A stretch of DNA of 64,000 bases from Chlorobiaceae bacterium (GTDB lineage Bacteria > Bacteroidota > Chlorobiia > Chlorobiales > Chlorobiaceae). Made by a program: the position numbers and the translations under genes. Shown in pieces: positions 19,627-27,089 of the stretch; positions within the stretch are counted from its first letter, which is position 1, and every line of letters starts with the position of its first letter. The stretch lies in the NCBI GenBank assembly GCA_013334755.1, contig JAAXWX010000002.1, forward strand, positions 1 to 64,000, written 5' to 3'. The notes beneath the pieces were generated by a model that had not been told where the DNA came from, did no database searches, and saw nothing but the letters and a program-made list of their open reading frames with translations.

Positions 19627-19641
19627 AATCAGTTGTACGCT

Positions 19642-19662
19642 TGGGTTGACATTGTCAACCCA
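19642..19662. terminator. Perfect inverted repeat between convergent genes
   Basis: The sequence is a perfect palindrome with arms TGGGTTGACA and TGTCAACCCA around a single base. It forms a nine-base-pair hairpin in either transcript, midway between the decarboxylase (plus) and ftsE (minus). Neither side has a T-run, so it would be a weak intrinsic terminator; it may protect 3' ends or be a protein-binding site. Confidence 0.5.
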
Positions 19663-19707
19663 GGGGACAGTTATCTGTCAGTGAGAGGAGATTAGGCGGT
19701 ATCCGGA

Positions 19708-20415
19708 TTACGACTGAACGCTGCTTGCCACCGGGCGAAAGCCTGTTGCAGAAGGCTCCATGGTGGTCTCCACGAGATTGAGCCCGGTTATCTGCAAGGT
19801 TCTGAAAGGGGAGTGACGCACCAGTTCGTAATCGTGAGTGCCGATAATGACAATGATCCCTTTCTGGTTGATCCTTTTCAGATAGTCGAGGATTTCCAGG
19901 GAGGTGTCGGGGTCGAGGTTGCCGGTCGGTTCGTCGGCAAGAATGACCAGGGGTTCGCGGACAAGGGCTCTTGCTATGGATATTCTCTGTTGCTCACCAC
20001 CCGAGAGATTGAGGGGCATCTGTTTCACTGCATGTTCAAGGCCTACGCTTTCAAGTGCCTGCATCACCTTCTCCTTGATGAGATTTTCCTTCGTACCGGT
20101 AACTTTCAGCACAAAAGCCAGATTCTCATAGACATTGCGGTCTTCGAGCAGTCGGAAGTCCTGGAAAACAATGCCGAGTTTTCTGCGAAGGTGGGGAATC
20201 TGCCGTTTTTTTATGGTACGCGAACTGTATCCGGCAATCAGGATCTCTCCTTTTGTCGGAAAAATATCCATGTAGAGCGACTTGAGCAGCGTTGTTTTTC
20301 CGCTGCCGCTTTTGCCGACTATATAGACAAGCTCATCAGGCGCAATGGTAAGATTCAGGTTTTTGAAAACCGGTTTTTTATCAAGCTCAAGGTCAACGTC
20401 AGTGAATGAAATCAT
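19708..20415 (-). CDS. ftsE: FtsE-like ABC transporter ATP-binding protein
   Basis: ATPase of the FtsEX divisome complex, or of a related LolD/MacB-type system. The 235-residue protein has Walker A (GKSGSGKTT), the Q-loop ([16 protein letters not shown]), the signature LSGGEQQR and Walker B ([11 protein letters not shown]), and the [13 protein letters not shown] pattern is typical of FtsE. No ftsX-like permease gene is adjacent; instead the gene overlaps pdxA by four bases. The C-terminal 20 residues are low complexity. The FtsE assignment is by motif resemblance and could be a close paralogue. Confidence 0.78.
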   Translation of the reverse strand: MISFTDVDLELDKKPVFKNLNLTIAPDELVYIVGKSGSGKTTLLKSLYMDIFPTKGEILIAGYSSRTIKKRQIPHLRRKLGIVFQDFRLLEDRNVYENLAFVLKVTGTKENLIKEKVMQALESVGLEHAVKQMPLNLSGGEQQRISIARALVREPLVILADEPTGNLDPDTSLEILDYLKRINQKGIIVIIGTHDYELVRHSPFRTLQITGLNLVETTMEPSATGFRPVASSVQS

Positions 20416-21404
20416 GGCTCAGTTTGTTTTCTGTTTCGGGCTATTTTCACGGCCAGCAGCGTCGCTTCATAACAACTTCTTTCGGAGGCAATTCCTTTTC
20501 CCGCAATATCAAATCCGGTGCCATGATCAGGCGAGGTCCTGACAATCGGCAGGCCAAGGGTGACATTAACCCCTGTATCGAAAGCAAGGACCTTGAAGGG
20601 AAGTAATCCCTGATCGTGATACATCGCCACAACGATATCATATGCGCGATACCTTTGAGCTCCAAAAAAGCCGTCCGCAGGGAAGGGTCCTTCCACCTGG
20701 AGACGGCCAGAAAGCCTTTCAATACAGGGAGTGATAACTTCCTGCTCTTCGCGGCCCATCACACCGCCGTCAGAAGCGTGCGGATTGAGGCCGAGCACTG
20801 CTATACGAGGCGCGGCAATTCCGAAATCGATTTTCAACGATTCCGCAAGAGAAGTGAGAAACGCATCAAGGTTCATCCTCCGGATCAGTCCGGGTATTTT
20901 TTCAAGGGGTTCATGAATCGTGGCAAGGGCTACCTTGAGTTCACTGACCGGATCATAGAACATCATGGTTGGTGATGGCACGTCGAATATTCGTCCGAGA
21001 AATCCCGTGTGGCCAGTGTTTGTAAAGCCTGCACGAGCAATGGCTTCCTTGTGAATCGGTGCGGTGACAAGGGCATCGCACAATCCATCCCGGCAGAACT
21101 CAGCGGCTGCCTTGATCGACTCCATGGCGATCCGGCCAGACGCAGCCGATATGGTGCCCGCCGTAATGCTCTCCGGTTCAGCGACACTGAAGACTGGCAA
21201 AACCCCTGAAGGCACCGGAGCAGTCGCACAATCGACCATTTCCAGTTCTACTGGCAGGCCAAGTGCTTTCCGGTAATAGTCCATGACACTGTATGAGCCG
21301 GTGACAAGAAATGAGTGAGCGGAATCTTTCAGTTTAAGAAAGCTTTTCAGAATGATTTCCGGACCAATGCCGTGAGGATCACCGATTGACCAGACAATGC
21401 GCAT
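20412..21404 (-). CDS. pdxA: 4-hydroxythreonine-4-phosphate dehydrogenase
   Basis: NAD-dependent oxidation step of the DXP-dependent pyridoxal phosphate pathway. The 330-residue protein begins with the family signature GDPHGIGPEIILKS and contains ALVTAPIHKEAIARAG, the zinc-binding TGHTGFL and AMYHDQGLLPFKVL, and RTSPDHGTGFDIAGKG near the end. ATGA overlap with ftsE and a two-base gap from the DUF4293 gene indicate one minus-strand operon. pdxJ is not in the window. Confidence 0.94.
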   Translation of the reverse strand: MRIVWSIGDPHGIGPEIILKSFLKLKDSAHSFLVTGSYSVMDYYRKALGLPVELEMVDCATAPVPSGVLPVFSVAEPESITAGTISAASGRIAMESIKAAAEFCRDGLCDALVTAPIHKEAIARAGFTNTGHTGFLGRIFDVPSPTMMFYDPVSELKVALATIHEPLEKIPGLIRRMNLDAFLTSLAESLKIDFGIAAPRIAVLGLNPHASDGGVMGREEQEVITPCIERLSGRLQVEGPFPADGFFGAQRYRAYDIVVAMYHDQGLLPFKVLAFDTGVNVTLGLPIVRTSPDHGTGFDIAGKGIASERSCYEATLLAVKIARNRKQTEP

Positions 21405-21406
21405 CT

Positions 21407-21868
21407 TCAGAGCCGTTTGTATGCATTGGCAATCTTGTCATCCTTTTTAACTCCGCTCAATGCCATCCAGAGAAGTACCGGTTCAGGCAGGAGGATGAAC
21501 AATCCAGCTTCGGGCTTGTGGCTGAACGCAACGCAAGTACACAAATACTCATTCAGAAAATGAGCGGCGGCAAGGCCCGAAAGCAGGTCGCCGAGGAAGA
21601 GAAGCATGCCAAGCAGAATGACTTTTTTTTGAAGGTCTCTTTTTTTATAAAGAAAGATTGCTGCAATGGCTGCAATGGCGGTCAGTGGAGAAAAGATGCC
21701 TGCAGCATAGCTGCTGGTGACTTGCATGATCCCCGCATCGGGGAATGGAGCGAAATCGGTGATAAAAACCAGTGTCGGGATGCTGAAACTCCAGAATGGG
21801 AAAAACATGCTTGCCACAGCAAGCAGTCCGGCAAGGAAGAGGTACAGAGTCTGAATTCTGGCTACCAT
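21407..21868 (-). CDS. DUF4293-like integral membrane protein
   Basis: A 153-residue protein beginning MVARIQTLYLFLAGLLAVASMFFP, with four hydrophobic helices (about residues 7-25, 50-72, 82-104 and 122-140). The MxxRIQTLYL start and four-helix layout match DUF4293 proteins, which are common in Bacteroidetes/Chlorobi and have no known function. The gene is first in the operon with pdxA and ftsE. One short loop holds two Cys (EYLCTCVAF). Confidence 0.65.
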   Translation of the reverse strand: MVARIQTLYLFLAGLLAVASMFFPFWSFSIPTLVFITDFAPFPDAGIMQVTSSYAAGIFSPLTAIAAIAAIFLYKKRDLQKKVILLGMLLFLGDLLSGLAAAHFLNEYLCTCVAFSHKPEAGLFILLPEPVLLWMALSGVKKDDKIANAYKRL

Positions 21869-22421
21869 GGTGTTTTGAGGTTAAGGGTCATTGAAACATG
21901 TAAAAACAATATACATAATCAGGGCAAAAGAGTTTTGAAGGCTTTATGAAAATATCAGACTGTTTTCAGCCTTATTGGCTCATACTGTCAGATTGACATG
22001 ATAAGGCTTTGAAGCTCGGAAAAGTATAGCAGGTAGTAACGGTCGACAGGTTGAGCTTTACGTTTATTATCATTCTCTCGGTGGTGCTCCTGCATGAAGT
22101 TTTTTCTCTTATAGTTCTTCCTGGAGCGATGTTCATTGTAAGGGGCTCTATTCTCATTATACTTGCCAATGAGCGTGATGTACTATATCAGTCTCTTCTG
22201 AAGATGTTTTTTAAAGAGCGTCTCGATCAGGAATTTCAGTAACAATTCACGCAGGGAAAATAGGTAGGGATTCAGGGAGTTAACTCAATCCGGAATTTTT
22301 TTCCAAGCACAACACTTTTCAGTACAACTGCTGTGCTGGAAAGTGTCTGGTGCGGTATGACAAATTGAGGCTGTTTCAGTCGTAAATAAGCTATATTTAT
22401 GCAACTGAAAAAGGGAGGAAA
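21869..22421. other. Intergenic region with a compound hairpin
   Basis: This 550-base stretch has no convincing gene. A nested inverted repeat occupies 21968-22008: outer arms AGCCTTAT / ATAAGGCT and inner arms TGTCA / TGACA around a three-base loop. A second imperfect repeat lies near 22310-22345 (CACTTTTCAG / CTGGAAAGTG). A hydrophobic 63-codon frame (22051-22242, plus, TTG start) looks like a small membrane peptide but has no good ribosome binding site, and the opposite strand is also open, so I do not call it. The promoter of the 82-residue gene should lie near the right end. Confidence 0.4.
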
Positions 22422-22670
22422 ATGGAAAGCAAGTATGAGGTGGGTGACGATTTTTTTCGTGAAAAGGTTTTAGCTGCGGTTTTTTATGGATTCCGTGCCA
22501 TCAAAAATCCCGTATCCGTAACAGTTCATCCTGAATTGATGATAAGGATACGGGAAGATTTCAAGAATAAAGTGGTTGCGCCGGTAAATGTTGGTGGCAC
22601 TGAAATGTTTTTCGGACTGCCGGTCATAGAGGATGCAACAAAAGAGAAGGATTATATCGCTGTAAATTAA
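22422..22670 (+). CDS. Small conserved-looking protein of unknown function
   Basis: An 82-residue soluble, acidic protein starting MESKYEVGDDFF, with a strong GGGAGG site five bases before the ATG, which supports real translation. It has no Cys pair, signal peptide or membrane segment. A central SVTVHPELMIRI followed by VGGTEMFFGLPVIED suggests a small alpha/beta domain. I do not recognise the family. It is a single-gene unit, convergent with the cyclophilin gene. Confidence 0.55.
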   Translation: MESKYEVGDDFFREKVLAAVFYGFRAIKNPVSVTVHPELMIRIREDFKNKVVAPVNVGGTEMFFGLPVIEDATKEKDYIAVN

Positions 22671-22768
22671 AACCAGAAATAGTGTTACAAACCGAGTCAA
22701 AAGTCTGAATGAGCGCTGTTTACAATGGCTTTAATTGGTTCCTCCCGTATTCTTCCGAAATCTCAAAC

Positions 22769-23335
22769 TCACGGTTTCACATCCGAAGCGACTTTCATAC
22801 GCACGATTCTGGTGGGATTGGAAACAGCGCCATTGTTGTATTGCGTACCGGCCTTGACCTTGTCGACAAATTCCATTCCGGATACCACTCGTCCCCAAAC
22901 GGTGTATTGTCCGTCGAGGAAAGGGGCCGGTGCGAAGCAGATGAAAAACTGGCTGTCACCGCTGTTGGGATCAGAGGCTCGTGCCATGGAGACGGTGCCC
23001 CGGATATGCTGCTCGCGTGAAAATTCGGCTTGAAGCTGCTGGCCGGAGCCTCCGGAACCGTCACCCTGAGGATCGCCGGTCTGGGCCATAAATCCCGGTA
23101 TGACACGGTGGAAGGTGAGGCCGTCATAAAAACCTTTGCGGGTCAACTCTTTGATGCGAGCCACATGGCGGGGAGCGATACCGGGAAGCATCCGGATGAC
23201 AACCCGTCCTGATGGCAGGTCGAGATAGATTGTGTTTGCGGGATCGAGTGCCGGTGCCGCAGAAAGGGACAGGGGAAGCATGGCTCCAATAAGCCCGATT
23301 AAAACGACAAGAATTCGAAATGGTTTGTTCAGCAT
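22769..23335 (-). CDS. Exported cyclophilin-type peptidyl-prolyl cis-trans isomerase
   Basis: Catalyses proline isomerisation, probably in the periplasm. I place the start at 23335 (MLNKPFRILVV), because the 35 extra residues of the track ORF precede a clear signal peptide (MLNKPFRILVVLIGLIG...SLSAAPA). The 188-residue product has the cyclophilin core: FYDGLTFHRVIPGFMAQTGDP (catalytic Arg), GTVSMARA, NSGDSQFFICFAPAPFLDGQYTVWG. It is shorter in loops than eukaryotic cyclophilins, as usual for bacteria. It is convergent with the 82-residue gene. Confidence 0.9.
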   Translation of the reverse strand: MLNKPFRILVVLIGLIGAMLPLSLSAAPALDPANTIYLDLPSGRVVIRMLPGIAPRHVARIKELTRKGFYDGLTFHRVIPGFMAQTGDPQGDGSGGSGQQLQAEFSREQHIRGTVSMARASDPNSGDSQFFICFAPAPFLDGQYTVWGRVVSGMEFVDKVKAGTQYNNGAVSNPTRIVRMKVASDVKP

Positions 23336-23602
23336 AAGGTAGAGGTTGTGTTTTGATGCATATGTTTTTGAAGTATAGCAAGAATGAAGAGAGAAGCAAT
23401 GGAAAACTGCGCAGCAGGTGTTGATTTTATTTACTTGCATGTCCTGACGTGAATCCGCGTAACGGGATTGCCTGGTTGTGGAAAAAAAGAATTATTTGCA
23501 TCTGTATGCAACATGGTCAAAGGTTTTCAGGAGCCCTGTTTTGTCAAAAATTAGTATTATGTCGCAAAATTCTTTGCTGGAACATCTTGAATAAGGAACA
23601 TC

Positions 23603-23938
23603 ATGAGCGATTTGCCGAACTGTCCAAAATGCAACTCTGAATACACCTATGAGGTCGGGGCTCTTTTTACCTGCCCTGAGTGCGCATACGAATGGAGCAC
23701 GTCTGCTCCTGTGCCTGAAAAGGCCCGCATCTGGAAAGATGCGAATGGCAACATTTTACAGGACGGTGATTCTGTGACGGTTATCAAAGACCTTAAGGTA
23801 AAGGGCTCGTCATCGATGCTCAAGGGTGGCACAAAGGTGCGGAACATCCGTCTGATTGAGGGTGACCATGATATCGATTGCAAGATCGATGGCTTTGGGC
23901 CGATGCAGTTGAAGTCGGAATTCGTGAAGAAAGCCTGA
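23603..23938 (+). CDS. PhnA/YjdM-type zinc-ribbon protein
   Basis: A 111-residue protein with an N-terminal zinc ribbon (CPKC...CPEC, residues 7-28) and a C-terminal PhnA domain ([26 protein letters not shown]...). The family was named PhnA from linkage in E. coli but is not part of the phosphonate pathway, and its function is unclear. A GGAAC site is just upstream of the ATG. It stands alone, convergent with the acylphosphatase gene. Confidence 0.9.
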   Translation: MSDLPNCPKCNSEYTYEVGALFTCPECAYEWSTSAPVPEKARIWKDANGNILQDGDSVTVIKDLKVKGSSSMLKGGTKVRNIRLIEGDHDIDCKIDGFGPMQLKSEFVKKA

Positions 23939-23955
23939 GACGATTCGTCATGTAT

Positions 23956-24231
23956 CTACATGATGACACTAAAATGATCAAGCGAGCTGTCCGGTTCTTT
24001 TTCTTCCTTCCTGATTGAGGTTACGTTTGATCGCGATGGCCCCTTTTTTGCCTGATTGAGCAGTTCCTCAATTGCTTTTTCAGTGCCCTGCGCATCAATT
24101 TCAACGGTGCCGTCGATCCGGTTTTTCACCCATCCGCATAGCTGCAGCTCTTGTGCCTTCCGGTAGATAAACATTCTGAACCCGACACTTTGTACGGAGC
24201 CTGAAACAACCAAGTGTACCCTTTTCAGCAT
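23956..24231 (-). CDS. acyP: Acylphosphatase
   Basis: Hydrolyses carboxyl-phosphate bonds. The 91-residue length is standard. The catalytic Arg lies in the phosphate loop SVQSVGFRMF and the catalytic Asn in GWVKNRIDGTVEI. The C-terminal part is more divergent and Ser/Lys/Glu-rich. The gene is convergent with the PhnA-like gene (17 bases apart), and its upstream region contains an intrinsic terminator facing the other way. Confidence 0.93.
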   Translation of the reverse strand: MLKRVHLVVSGSVQSVGFRMFIYRKAQELQLCGWVKNRIDGTVEIDAQGTEKAIEELLNQAKKGPSRSNVTSIRKEEKEPDSSLDHFSVIM

Positions 24232-24280
24232 ATCTTCCTGTTTTTATCATTATGTATGAACATAACATATACATATACAA

Positions 24281-24327
24281 ACGAAGAAGCCATCCCGTTC
24301 ATGCAGATGGCTTCTTCGTTTTTTTTA
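24281..24327 (+). terminator. Strong plus-strand intrinsic terminator
   Basis: A 13-base perfect stem (ACGAAGAAGCCAT / ATGGCTTCTTCGT) is followed by eight or nine T. It points along the plus strand, although the nearest plus-strand gene upstream (PhnA-like) ends about 340 bases earlier beyond the antisense acylphosphatase gene. It therefore ends either a long PhnA transcript or a short unannotated RNA from 24232-24280. Confidence 0.8.
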
Positions 24328-24449
24328 GCAATGAATTTTTTTATCTAAGGGTACTGCTTCTGCCTCAGTGAAAGTGACATGTTTATTATGGCGATATCTT
24401 GAAGACAGGGTACAAAAATTAATTTACGGGAGCTACAATTCAATGATAT

Positions 24450-24935
24450 TTGATATGTGTGACTTTGAGTGAAAAGATTAAACGTGAGCTGAGGGCTGTA
24501 GCCGTATTTGAAGCCGGTAAAGGCTTACTGGTAATCTTTACTGGGTTAGCTGTATTTTCCCTAATACATCAGAATGTTCAGATGATTGCCGAACAACTGG
24601 TAGGGCATCTTCATCTTAATCCAGCGAAAACCATTCCAAAGATATTTGTAGAATCTGCCCGGAATCTGACTGATGGTCGTATACGTCTTCTGGCATTGTT
24701 TGCACTGCTCTATGCCTCCATGCGGTTTGTTGAATCTTACGGACTATGGTTCGGAAAGCGATGGGCAGAATGGTTTGCATTGCTTAGCGGAGGCGTTTAT
24801 TTGCCTATGGAGCTTTATGAACTTGCAAAAGGTTTTACGTTGCTTAAGATCTTTTTTGTATTGGTTAATCTTATTATTGTGCTCTATATGGTCGTTATGC
24901 TGAGGCGAAAAGGAAAAGATAACCGAATACTATAA
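24450..24935 (+). CDS. DUF2127-like membrane protein
   Basis: About 161 residues with four predicted membrane helices (around 20-40, 75-95, 105-125 and 132-152) and the motif AVFEAGKGLLVI near the N-terminus plus LYASMRFVESYGLWFGKRWAEWFAL, typical of DUF2127. Function unknown. The start is uncertain: the track uses TTG at 24450, a second TTG at 24465 is possible, and a nine-codon ORF with a GGGAG site (24443-24472) ends on top of that second TTG. It precedes the sigma factor gene by 100 bases. Confidence 0.72.
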   Translation: MICVTLSEKIKRELRAVAVFEAGKGLLVIFTGLAVFSLIHQNVQMIAEQLVGHLHLNPAKTIPKIFVESARNLTDGRIRLLALFALLYASMRFVESYGLWFGKRWAEWFALLSGGVYLPMELYELAKGFTLLKIFFVLVNLIIVLYMVVMLRRKGKDNRIL

Positions 24936-25035
24936 GAGGTCCCGACGCCCTGAGAGTAAACGATAAGTAAGGTAAGAAGTTGGCATCATGTTTGGGTATT
25001 GAAACAAAAGGGAATTACAGGATCTTTAACAAGAA

Positions 25036-25623
25036 ATGACCGATACTCCGATATATCGAGAACAGCAACGGTTCACCGATCAGGATCTGGTTTCAAAGAC
25101 GATTAAAAATAAACAGGCATTTGCAGCAATCGTTCAACGATATGAAGCACCTCTTTTGAGATATATTTCCCGCCTTGGATGTAAGGATGCGAGTGCTGCT
25201 CAGGATCTGTTACAGGAGATATTCGTCAAAACCTTTGTTCACCTCAATGATTATGATCACTCTCTTCAGTTTTCTTCGTGGATTTACAGGATCGCACATA
25301 ATGAAGTAGTCAGTTATTTTCGAAAGGAAAGGAGTCGCCCGTGCGTACTAACGAGAGAAGAGGATTTATTTCTTTTTGAAAATATTGCTGATGATTTAGG
25401 ATTGGCCGATCCGAAGAACCAGCGTCATTCCGTTTTGGAAATACAGGCAGCTCTGGATAGGCTTGAGCCAAGGTATCGTGATATGATTGTCCTGAAGTTT
25501 TTTGAAGAAAAATCCTATGAAGAGATATCTGATATTCTGCAGATGCCTCAGGGAACAGTCGCAACACTCATTAATCGAGCAAAGAAAAAAATCAAAATTT
25601 ATTTAGAAAAGAGTTGGATGTAA
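25036..25623 (+). CDS. ECF-type (sigma-70 family) RNA polymerase sigma factor
   Basis: A 195-residue extracytoplasmic-function sigma factor. Region 2 (residues 38-105) includes AQDLLQEIFVKTFVHLNDYD and SSWIYRIAHNEVVSYFRKERS; region 4 (135-190) includes LEPRYRDMIVLKFFEEKSYEEISDILQMPQGTVATLINRAKKKI. Its 3' end overlaps the next gene by ten bases, which suggests a cognate regulator. It is the first of two ECF sigma genes in the window; the other (49.6 kb) is not closely similar. Confidence 0.93.
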   Translation: MTDTPIYREQQRFTDQDLVSKTIKNKQAFAAIVQRYEAPLLRYISRLGCKDASAAQDLLQEIFVKTFVHLNDYDHSLQFSSWIYRIAHNEVVSYFRKERSRPCVLTREEDLFLFENIADDLGLADPKNQRHSVLEIQAALDRLEPRYRDMIVLKFFEEKSYEEISDILQMPQGTVATLINRAKKKIKIYLEKSWM

Positions 25624-26417
25624 AGGACATGCAAAAGGAGAGATCACAATCCATACTGGAAGAAATTGAAAAAAGAAAGGCTGTCCCGATTCCGCGTTGG
25701 CACTTTCTGGTCAAACGACTTGGATTCTGGCTGCTTGCTGCAATTTCGGTCTTGACTGGAAGCATTTCGATGGCGACAGCCTTTTATGTGTTTTTTGATC
25801 ATGATTTCATCGAAGATCATGACTATATCGATCTGTTTTTAGCCCAGAAGCCGTTCATTGCCGATATTATTTCAGGTATTCCTTATGTATGGCTGGCTGC
25901 TCTTGCGCTTTTTACCCTCGTTGCATTTTTCGGATTCCGGCACACCAAAAAAGGGTATCGCTATTCCGCAGTCAAGGTTATTGCTGCCTCCCTGTCTGCA
26001 AGCCTTCTTCTGAGTGCTTGCCTGAATACTGTTGATATTGGGGGATATATACACCGTTATCTTATTGAAAATGTCCATGTTTATAACAAGCTGATTTACG
26101 CAAATGAGCATCGCTGGACGAATTCTGAAAGAGGATTGCTTGGCGGAAAGGTCATCCAGGTAAATATTCCTGGTCACCTGCTTGTTGTGAGGGATTTTAA
26201 AAAAGGCATCTGGCGTGTTGATATCAGTAAAGCCGAGGTGCATCCAAAGACCCGGATTTCTCCTGGCAAATATCTGAAAATAACTGGAATGAAAACAGGC
26301 AAAAGAACTTTCCAGGCTCTTTCAATACAGGCTTGGGAAAAGAAATATCATAAGCGAAAACTGCCGTCACAAAAAAATGATCCAACAAAGAGCATTCAGG
26401 ATATTACAGTTCCTTGA
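25614..26417 (+). CDS. Membrane protein coupled to the sigma factor (putative anti-sigma factor)
   Basis: A 267-residue protein with a cytoplasmic N-terminus of about 35 residues, two or more clear membrane helices (around 37-60, 90-110) plus a likely third near 122-145, and a basic C-terminal domain of about 120 residues (GGKVIQVNIPGHLLVVRDFKKGIWRVD...) that may be an OB-like or other beta domain. It has no zinc-binding ZAS motif. The ten-base overlap with the sigma gene and the membrane topology suggest an anti-sigma factor, but this is inference from context. The ATG at 25629 is an alternative start. Confidence 0.6.
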   Translation: MDVKDMQKERSQSILEEIEKRKAVPIPRWHFLVKRLGFWLLAAISVLTGSISMATAFYVFFDHDFIEDHDYIDLFLAQKPFIADIISGIPYVWLAALALFTLVAFFGFRHTKKGYRYSAVKVIAASLSASLLLSACLNTVDIGGYIHRYLIENVHVYNKLIYANEHRWTNSERGLLGGKVIQVNIPGHLLVVRDFKKGIWRVDISKAEVHPKTRISPGKYLKITGMKTGKRTFQALSIQAWEKKYHKRKLPSQKNDPTKSIQDITVP

Positions 26418-26535
26418 TTTCAATGCTTGCCTGAACTGGTTCCAACCTGAAGTTTCTCCAAAGCAAAAAAAATAACGTCCAGTTGAAATTTTGAAAGAAA
26501 AACGAGAGAGATGCGTAGTAGAAGAAGGAAGGAAA

Positions 26536-26586
26536 ATGAATTGCTTCTTCTTTTACTTGCAAACGACAAATAAACAAAAACTATGA
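26536..26586 (+). CDS. Sixteen-residue coupled leader ORF
   Basis: ATG at 26536 has a GGAAGG site a few bases upstream and encodes MNCFFFYLQTTNKQKL. Its TGA stop overlaps the ATG of the Lys/Ala-rich gene (ATGA), and that gene has no ribosome binding site of its own. The arrangement suggests translation of the second gene by termination-reinitiation. The peptide may have no function of its own. Confidence 0.4.
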   Translation: MNCFFFYLQTTNKQKL

Positions 26587-26852
26587 AAAAGAATTTTATT
26601 GCTGGTGTTATCGTCTCTCTCGCAATGGCAGGAATGTTTGGTGGTGTTTCTTTTGCTGAAACCGCAACAGGCGCAAAACCAGCCGTGACAACTGAGGCAA
26701 AAGTTGAAGCTCCTGTAGCTGCAAAGAAAGTTGCTAAAAAGAGCACTAAAAAGAAATCAGCCAAAAAAGCAGTTGCTAAAAAGGTAGAAGCCCAGAAAGA
26801 AGTAACTCCGGCAGCAGTTCCATCAGTACCATCAGCACCAGCAGCCAAGTAA
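26583..26852 (+). CDS. Secreted Lys/Ala-rich small protein
   Basis: An 89-residue protein with a clear signal peptide (MKKNFIAGVIVSLAMAGMFGG, cleavage near SFA-ET). The mature part is low complexity: an Ala/Thr/Pro-rich lead-in, then a basic block of Lys-Ala repeats (VAAKKVAKKSTKKKSAKKAV), then a Pro/Ala tail. It resembles the tails of histone H1-like proteins but is exported, so it more likely coats a surface or binds polyanions in the envelope. It lies between the sigma/regulator pair and the DUF3570 gene, and is followed by a strong terminator. Confidence 0.72.
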   Translation: MKKNFIAGVIVSLAMAGMFGGVSFAETATGAKPAVTTEAKVEAPVAAKKVAKKSTKKKSAKKAVAKKVEAQKEVTPAAVPSVPSAPAAK

Positions 26853-26957
26853 GAATCTGTTTGTGACACAAGAAAAGCAAGAAGGATGATGGCCGCTTGA
26901 TGGCAATGTTATGATGATAGATAAATAAACGCGCTCGTCAGTATTTTTTTGTTTTCG

Positions 26958-26985
26958 AAAAACCCCTCCTGTTGAAGGGGTTTTT
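26958..26985 (+). terminator. Intrinsic terminator after the Lys/Ala-rich gene
   Basis: Stem AAAAACCCCT / AGGGGTTTTT with an eight-base loop, followed by more T. It separates the sigma-regulator-Lys/Ala unit from the DUF3570 gene. The A-run on the left arm makes it plausibly bidirectional. Confidence 0.85.
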
Positions 26986-27089
26986 CTTTGTATTCTCAGG
27001 TTGTTTAAATTTTTTAACGGGATTTCCGGTCTTGACGGTGAAGGCTTTTATAGCTGCGGTTTTCATAAAACTATATAACGCTGAAAACT

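Noticed and set aside
22051-22242. Hydrophobic 63-codon plus-strand ORF (TTG start) and an overlapping minus-strand 65-codon ORF
   Set aside because: Neither has a convincing ribosome binding site, an ATG-based start with family resemblance, or a neighbour relation. The hydrophobic frame looks protein-like but is unsupported.
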